A stretch of 64,000 nucleotides of DNA from Stieleria neptunia (GTDB lineage Bacteria > Planctomycetota > Planctomycetia > Pirellulales > Pirellulaceae): positions 1,240,001-1,304,000 of the forward strand of contig NZ_CP037423.1 in NCBI RefSeq assembly GCF_007754155.1, in the 5' to 3' direction. The stretch's first letter is position 1; every line of letters starts with the position of its first letter. The notes under the pieces were generated by a model. It saw only the letters and a list, made by a program, of their open reading frames with translations. It was not told the DNA's origin and made no database searches. Positions 60,545 through 64,000 of the stretch are shown here, piece by piece. Made by a program: the position numbers and the translations under genes.

Positions 60545-61945
60545 TCAAACTTCGCCGAGTGATCCGGTGTTGTCGGCGAAGGTTTCGGTCTCGACACCTA
60601 ATCGTTGCAGCATGGTGACGTACAGATTCGACAAGGGAATGTCCTCGTGGCTGGCCCTGATTCTCCAAGGCTCTTTTTCGCCCGGGGCCCAGCCCCCGCG
60701 GAAGGCGCCGGCGCCGGCGTAGTTGAGGTATTGTCCGTGCTTGAAGCCCATCGATTTGCCACCGGCCAAGATCAGGGGATAGTTTCGGGAGAGATGGAAG
60801 GCGCTGGACGCGGACCCGAACAGCAGCAAGGTGTTATCGAGCATGCTGCCTTCACCGGCAGGTTCTGGAGTCGACTTCAATCTGCCGGCAAAGCGTCCGA
60901 ACTCTTCGCTGATGAATCGGCAGAAGGTGCCGAAATTCTTCCAGCCGTCGGGCTTTTTGGTGAGGTGCGAGAGTCGGTGTGTGAGGGGAAGCCCGACGGC
61001 CCGAGCGAGATAGTCGCTGATCCCTTTGCTGACTTCCTTGCCGAGCTGGTAGGTCGCCACTCGCGTCGAATCGGTTTTAAACGCCAGGTAGATCAGCTCG
61101 TACATGGTTTGGATGTACTCGCGCGGGTCCTCCGCCGTGATCTCAAGATTCAAATGATCGACATCGACGGTCGGAAGCGGAAGGTTGATCCACCGTGCCG
61201 ACTTGGCGACCTTGATCTCAGTGTCTCGCACGCTGCCGAGAAATTCCTCGAACGTCTGCTGGTCCTGTTTCGATAGATCTCTTCGCAACGAACGCGCGTC
61301 TTCCATCAGATGATCCAGCACGCTTTCGCTGAGCGCCAAACGCCGTGCGGCGTCGCCGTCCTGTTTCACAAACAGCCTGTCGAAGATCCGTTTCGGTTTG
61401 TGTTCCGCCGGAATCGGGCGACCTTCGTGGTTGAACGAAATCGTATGGGCCTTGCGCTGGGGCCCCGTACCTCCGTCGGTCGACATGACGAGGGACGCGA
61501 ATCGGGTCTGCTCTTCTACATGTGCCGCATAGACCTGGTCGAGTGAAATCGAATTCTGGTAGTTGCCGCCCCCGCCGATCGCGGCCCCCGTGAGAAACTG
61601 GTCGGCGTTGTGATGGCCATGGTTGTTGCGCGATGCCGGGTGCGACAAACCGGAGAGGATCGTCAACTCGTCGCGCAGCGGTTCCAGTGGATCCAGACAT
61701 TTGCTGAATGAGAAATCCCGTCCTTCGCCATGGGGAAACCATGACCAATCCTGGTAGGCCGGATCCTCTGGGAGCGGCATCGGCACACCGTTGGGCAAGT
61801 AAAAACAGGCCAGCCGTCGAGGGGTGGCCGGTTTCTCAGCGGCCCCCGCAGCTCCGCAAAACGTCTCGAAAGCAGGCAGGGCGAGTGCGAATCCGCCGAC
61901 TCCGCGAACGAATCGGCGACGGTCGAGTGAATTGAGGGTCATCAT
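60545..61945 (-). CDS. DUF1552 protein, Tat-exported
   Basis: 466 residues. The twin-arginine leader LDRRRFVRGVGGFALALPAF is followed by RRLACFYLPNGVPMPLPEDP, YQDWSWFPHGEG, HHNADQFLTGA, FKTDSTRVATYQLG and LLLFGSASSAFHLSRNYPLI. Paralogue of the protein at 35654 but ends TGSLGEV instead of NFPELLS. Downstream of the partial DUF1592 gene with a 407-bp repeat-containing spacer. Confidence 0.88.
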   Translation of the reverse strand: MMTLNSLDRRRFVRGVGGFALALPAFETFCGAAGAAEKPATPRRLACFYLPNGVPMPLPEDPAYQDWSWFPHGEGRDFSFSKCLDPLEPLRDELTILSGLSHPASRNNHGHHNADQFLTGAAIGGGGNYQNSISLDQVYAAHVEEQTRFASLVMSTDGGTGPQRKAHTISFNHEGRPIPAEHKPKRIFDRLFVKQDGDAARRLALSESVLDHLMEDARSLRRDLSKQDQQTFEEFLGSVRDTEIKVAKSARWINLPLPTVDVDHLNLEITAEDPREYIQTMYELIYLAFKTDSTRVATYQLGKEVSKGISDYLARAVGLPLTHRLSHLTKKPDGWKNFGTFCRFISEEFGRFAGRLKSTPEPAGEGSMLDNTLLLFGSASSAFHLSRNYPLILAGGKSMGFKHGQYLNYAGAGAFRGGWAPGEKEPWRIRASHEDIPLSNLYVTMLQRLGVETETFADNTGSLGEV

Positions 61946-62088
61946 AAATCCATGGGATAGGAACGATTCAATAAGAAATCACACTGGCACCCCTTTCCCC
62001 GCTTCGGGAGGTCGTGCCGCTTTTTAGTTGTTGACAACAATGGGTTTTCGCCGCTCTCCCAGAGGGCATGGGTGTCTACACAACTTAA

Positions 62089-62224
62089 GTCACCCTCCCT
62101 GGCAGGGAGGGTCGAGCGCAGCGAGGGGAGGGTCTGTTCGCACCATCGAATGATTTCGAGCCACAACGAACCCTCCCCGGCCGCTCGTACCTCGCGTCCG
62201 ACCCTCCCTAAAAGGGAGGGTGAC
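62089..62224. repeat. Paired palindromic repeat (BIME-like)
   Basis: CACCCTCCCTGGCAGGGAGG..GTC at the left and ACCCTCCCTAAAAGGGAGGG at the right are two hairpins in inverted arrangement around a central 60 bp with GAACCCTCCCCGG. No gene in 61946-62352. Confidence 0.7.
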
Positions 62225-62352
62225 TTCAAATCTTGCGACTTGCGTCGGCACCAATGCCTGCCAGGAGGGTGACGCCGAAAACTGCACGATCTCGAAGCGG
62301 GGCGAGTGGTGAATGTGTTGGATTTGTTTCGAATCATGGGGAAACTCATCAC

Positions 62353-64000
62353 TTAACGATTCTGAAAGAGGTCGCTGACGACTAACAGCCGAATCAACGT
62401 TTGCAGCCCGTCCCCTTGCTTCCTTAATTCAGAGGTCAGGCGGTCGATGCTCGATCGGTCACCGAAGGTCAGTGGACGTCCGAGCGCGAAGGTGGTCATC
62501 TTGTGAACGATTGCCCGTGCGAATTGGTCTTGGCGGTTGGCGAGCAGAAAACGTTTCACTCCGTCGATGCCGTCAAGCTCATGCTCGTTGTTCAGCAGGC
62601 TGGATGCGTCGATGGATTTTCCTTGGCTCTCCGTCCGCCAGTTGCCGAGGGCATCAAAGTTCTCCAAAGCGATCCCCCAGGGGTCGATCTTGACGTGACA
62701 CGAAAAACAGGCCGGCTGTTGGCGATGATCTTCCATCCGCTGTTTGAGGGTCAACTTCATGATCTCGGGATCGGCCACGTCGATCTCGGGAACGGCCGGT
62801 GGCGGCGGCGGCGGCGGGTCATTGAGAAGACTCTCCAGCAACCAAATGCCGCGTTTGAGCGGATGCGAGTCCGTTCCATCGGAATTCATGGCCAACAACC
62901 CAGCCTGCGTCAGCAACCCACCGCGATTGTCTTCCGGTTTCAGCGAGATCTTCTGAAAGTCGTTTCCCTGAACGCCGGTGATCCCGTAGTGCTCGGCGAG
63001 TCGCCCATTGACCACCGCGTAATCGCAGTGAAGGAAATCCATCACGCTGTAGTCGTTCTGCAGCATTTCCTCAAACAGCGCGATCGGCTCTTGTTGCATC
63101 GACTGCTTCAAGGTGTCGTCGAACTGCGGATACGTCTCCCTGTCGATGGTCACGAACTCGAGTGGCGCCATGTTCAACCATTGCCTCACGAAGTGCTTCG
63201 AAAAACGCTCGTGCCGCGGGTCGGCAAGCATCCGCTGCGCCTGACGGACTAGCTCGTCCGAATGCCCCAGTTTCCCTTTGGCGGCGAGGTCGAGCAGTTC
63301 GTCATCTGGCACGCTGCACCAAAGGAACATGGCAAGACGCGTGGCCAGTTCGAATTCGTCCAGCCCGCGTTGAGCTTCCGGCCGCGACCGATCCGAATGA
63401 ACCAGATACAGGAATCGGGGAGACGACAACACCGCCGCCAGTGTCTCGACCACGGCCTGTTCGAAGTTTTCGCAAATCGGGCGAATCTGGGCAAACAGCT
63501 CCAGCTGCGAATCGACTTCCGCTGCGGTGACGTTGCGTCGCCAGGCCCGACGCATGAAACGCGTCATGATTTCCCTCGCATACGCCTGTTCGTCATCGGA
63601 GTTCTCGCTGTCGATGAAAATCGCCGAATGCGAGACGGGCGGCCAGGGATCGTAGACCGGGGCCATCACTTCGACGTAATCGAATTGAATGTCCGCGGAC
63701 TGTCCCTTCGAAGTGTTGTACAGTCGAATGTACTCGGACGGATTGGTCCCCACGGTCGTGCCCAGTTCCACAGTCTTGCGGACCGGATTGCGGGGATGGA
63801 TTTCGCTTAGCGGAATCTCCCATTGATAGAACACCGGTTGTTCGGGCGACGCGTCAATGACCAGGTCACGGTTGCTGATTCGAAACGTGGCCTTTTGGTC
63901 TTTGTCGCCTTGCCAACCGAATTCCAAAGCGAGACGTGGAGCAGGGTCTTGTTCGGTAGAAACTCGCGAAGCACGGACACGAACTCGCAGGGTTCCTTTG
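62353..64000 (-). CDS. DUF1592/DUF1588/DUF1585 protein, 5' end outside window
   Basis: About 549 C-terminal residues, open to the window end (the frame continues KGTLRVRVRASR at the edge). Same modules as the gene at 32821: DUF1595/DUF1592 (ARLAMFLWCSVPDDELLDLA in place of the other's SLFLWCSLPDK), the DUF1588 Pro run PPPPPPAVPEID, and the CxxCH motif CFSCHVKIDPWGIALENFDA before DUF1585. N-terminal DUF1587 and the first haem motif lie outside. Probably an operon with DUF1552. Confidence 0.88.
   Translation of the reverse strand, partial: KGTLRVRVRASRVSTEQDPAPRLALEFGWQGDKDQKATFRISNRDLVIDASPEQPVFYQWEIPLSEIHPRNPVRKTVELGTTVGTNPSEYIRLYNTSKGQSADIQFDYVEVMAPVYDPWPPVSHSAIFIDSENSDDEQAYAREIMTRFMRRAWRRNVTAAEVDSQLELFAQIRPICENFEQAVVETLAAVLSSPRFLYLVHSDRSRPEAQRGLDEFELATRLAMFLWCSVPDDELLDLAAKGKLGHSDELVRQAQRMLADPRHERFSKHFVRQWLNMAPLEFVTIDRETYPQFDDTLKQSMQQEPIALFEEMLQNDYSVMDFLHCDYAVVNGRLAEHYGITGVQGNDFQKISLKPEDNRGGLLTQAGLLAMNSDGTDSHPLKRGIWLLESLLNDPPPPPPPAVPEIDVADPEIMKLTLKQRMEDHRQQPACFSCHVKIDPWGIALENFDALGNWRTESQGKSIDASSLLNNEHELDGIDGVKRFLLANRQDQFARAIVHKMTTFALGRPLTFGDRSSIDRLTSELRKQGDGLQTLIRLLVVSDLFQNR

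Overview
The window looks like chromosomal DNA from a planctomycete (Planctomycetota, probably a marine Pirellulales such as a Rhodopirellula relative). The evidence is the dense set of sulfatases, the planctomycete-type families DUF1592/DUF1587, DUF1552, DUF1549/DUF1553 and DUF1501 with haem-binding CxxCH motifs, secreted beta-helix proteins, and many short palindromic intergenic repeats. No rRNA, tRNA or CRISPR array was recognised.

Left part (1-14110): an array of small gene cassettes, all on the plus strand. Nineteen complete attC-like sites of 80-85 bp plus one truncated site separate them. Each site runs from an AAC box to a GTT box and folds as an imperfect hairpin with unpaired spacers and extra-helical bases, as integron attC sites do. 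Most cassettes hold one small unknown protein (membrane, lipoprotein, DUF6348-like, PIN-domain remnant). Five cassettes hold no convincing gene and belong to two repeated families (two and three copies) interleaved with coding cassettes. The integron integrase is not in the window and would be expected to the left. Inside the array are a degenerate IS91-type element and a four-helix-bundle gene bordered by GAGTAC-rich repeats. A 650-bp direct repeat brackets the last cassettes.

Centre-left (15114-32386): a minus-strand run of exported carbohydrate genes. In order of transcription it holds a Na+ symporter-family protein, an unknown exported protein, a beta-helix protein, the fucose permease FucP, an esterase, a beta-helix protein, a sulfatase, a GH172/DUF2961 protein, two sulfatases and a GH117-like hydrolase. 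This is a polysaccharide utilisation locus for a sulfated, probably fucose- or galactose-containing algal polysaccharide. FucP would import the released deoxysugar.

Centre (32821-42912): a DUF1592-DUF1552 pair is followed by a rearranged zone. It contains a truncated sulfatase, an FAD monooxygenase split by a 3240-bp insertion made of two transposase copies in a perfect 1563-bp inverted repeat, an SGNH hydrolase, and a relic of a second DUF1552 tail.

Right (43104-64000): a frameshifted unknown gene is followed by a BlaI/BlaR1-like regulator pair with two visible operators. It precedes a DUF1549/DUF1553-DUF1501 pair. After that comes a second minus-strand carbohydrate block: DUF1592 (cut by the window end), DUF1552, GH28, beta-helix, esterase and GH95. 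A DUF559 gene bounded by inverted palindromic repeats sits inside this block.
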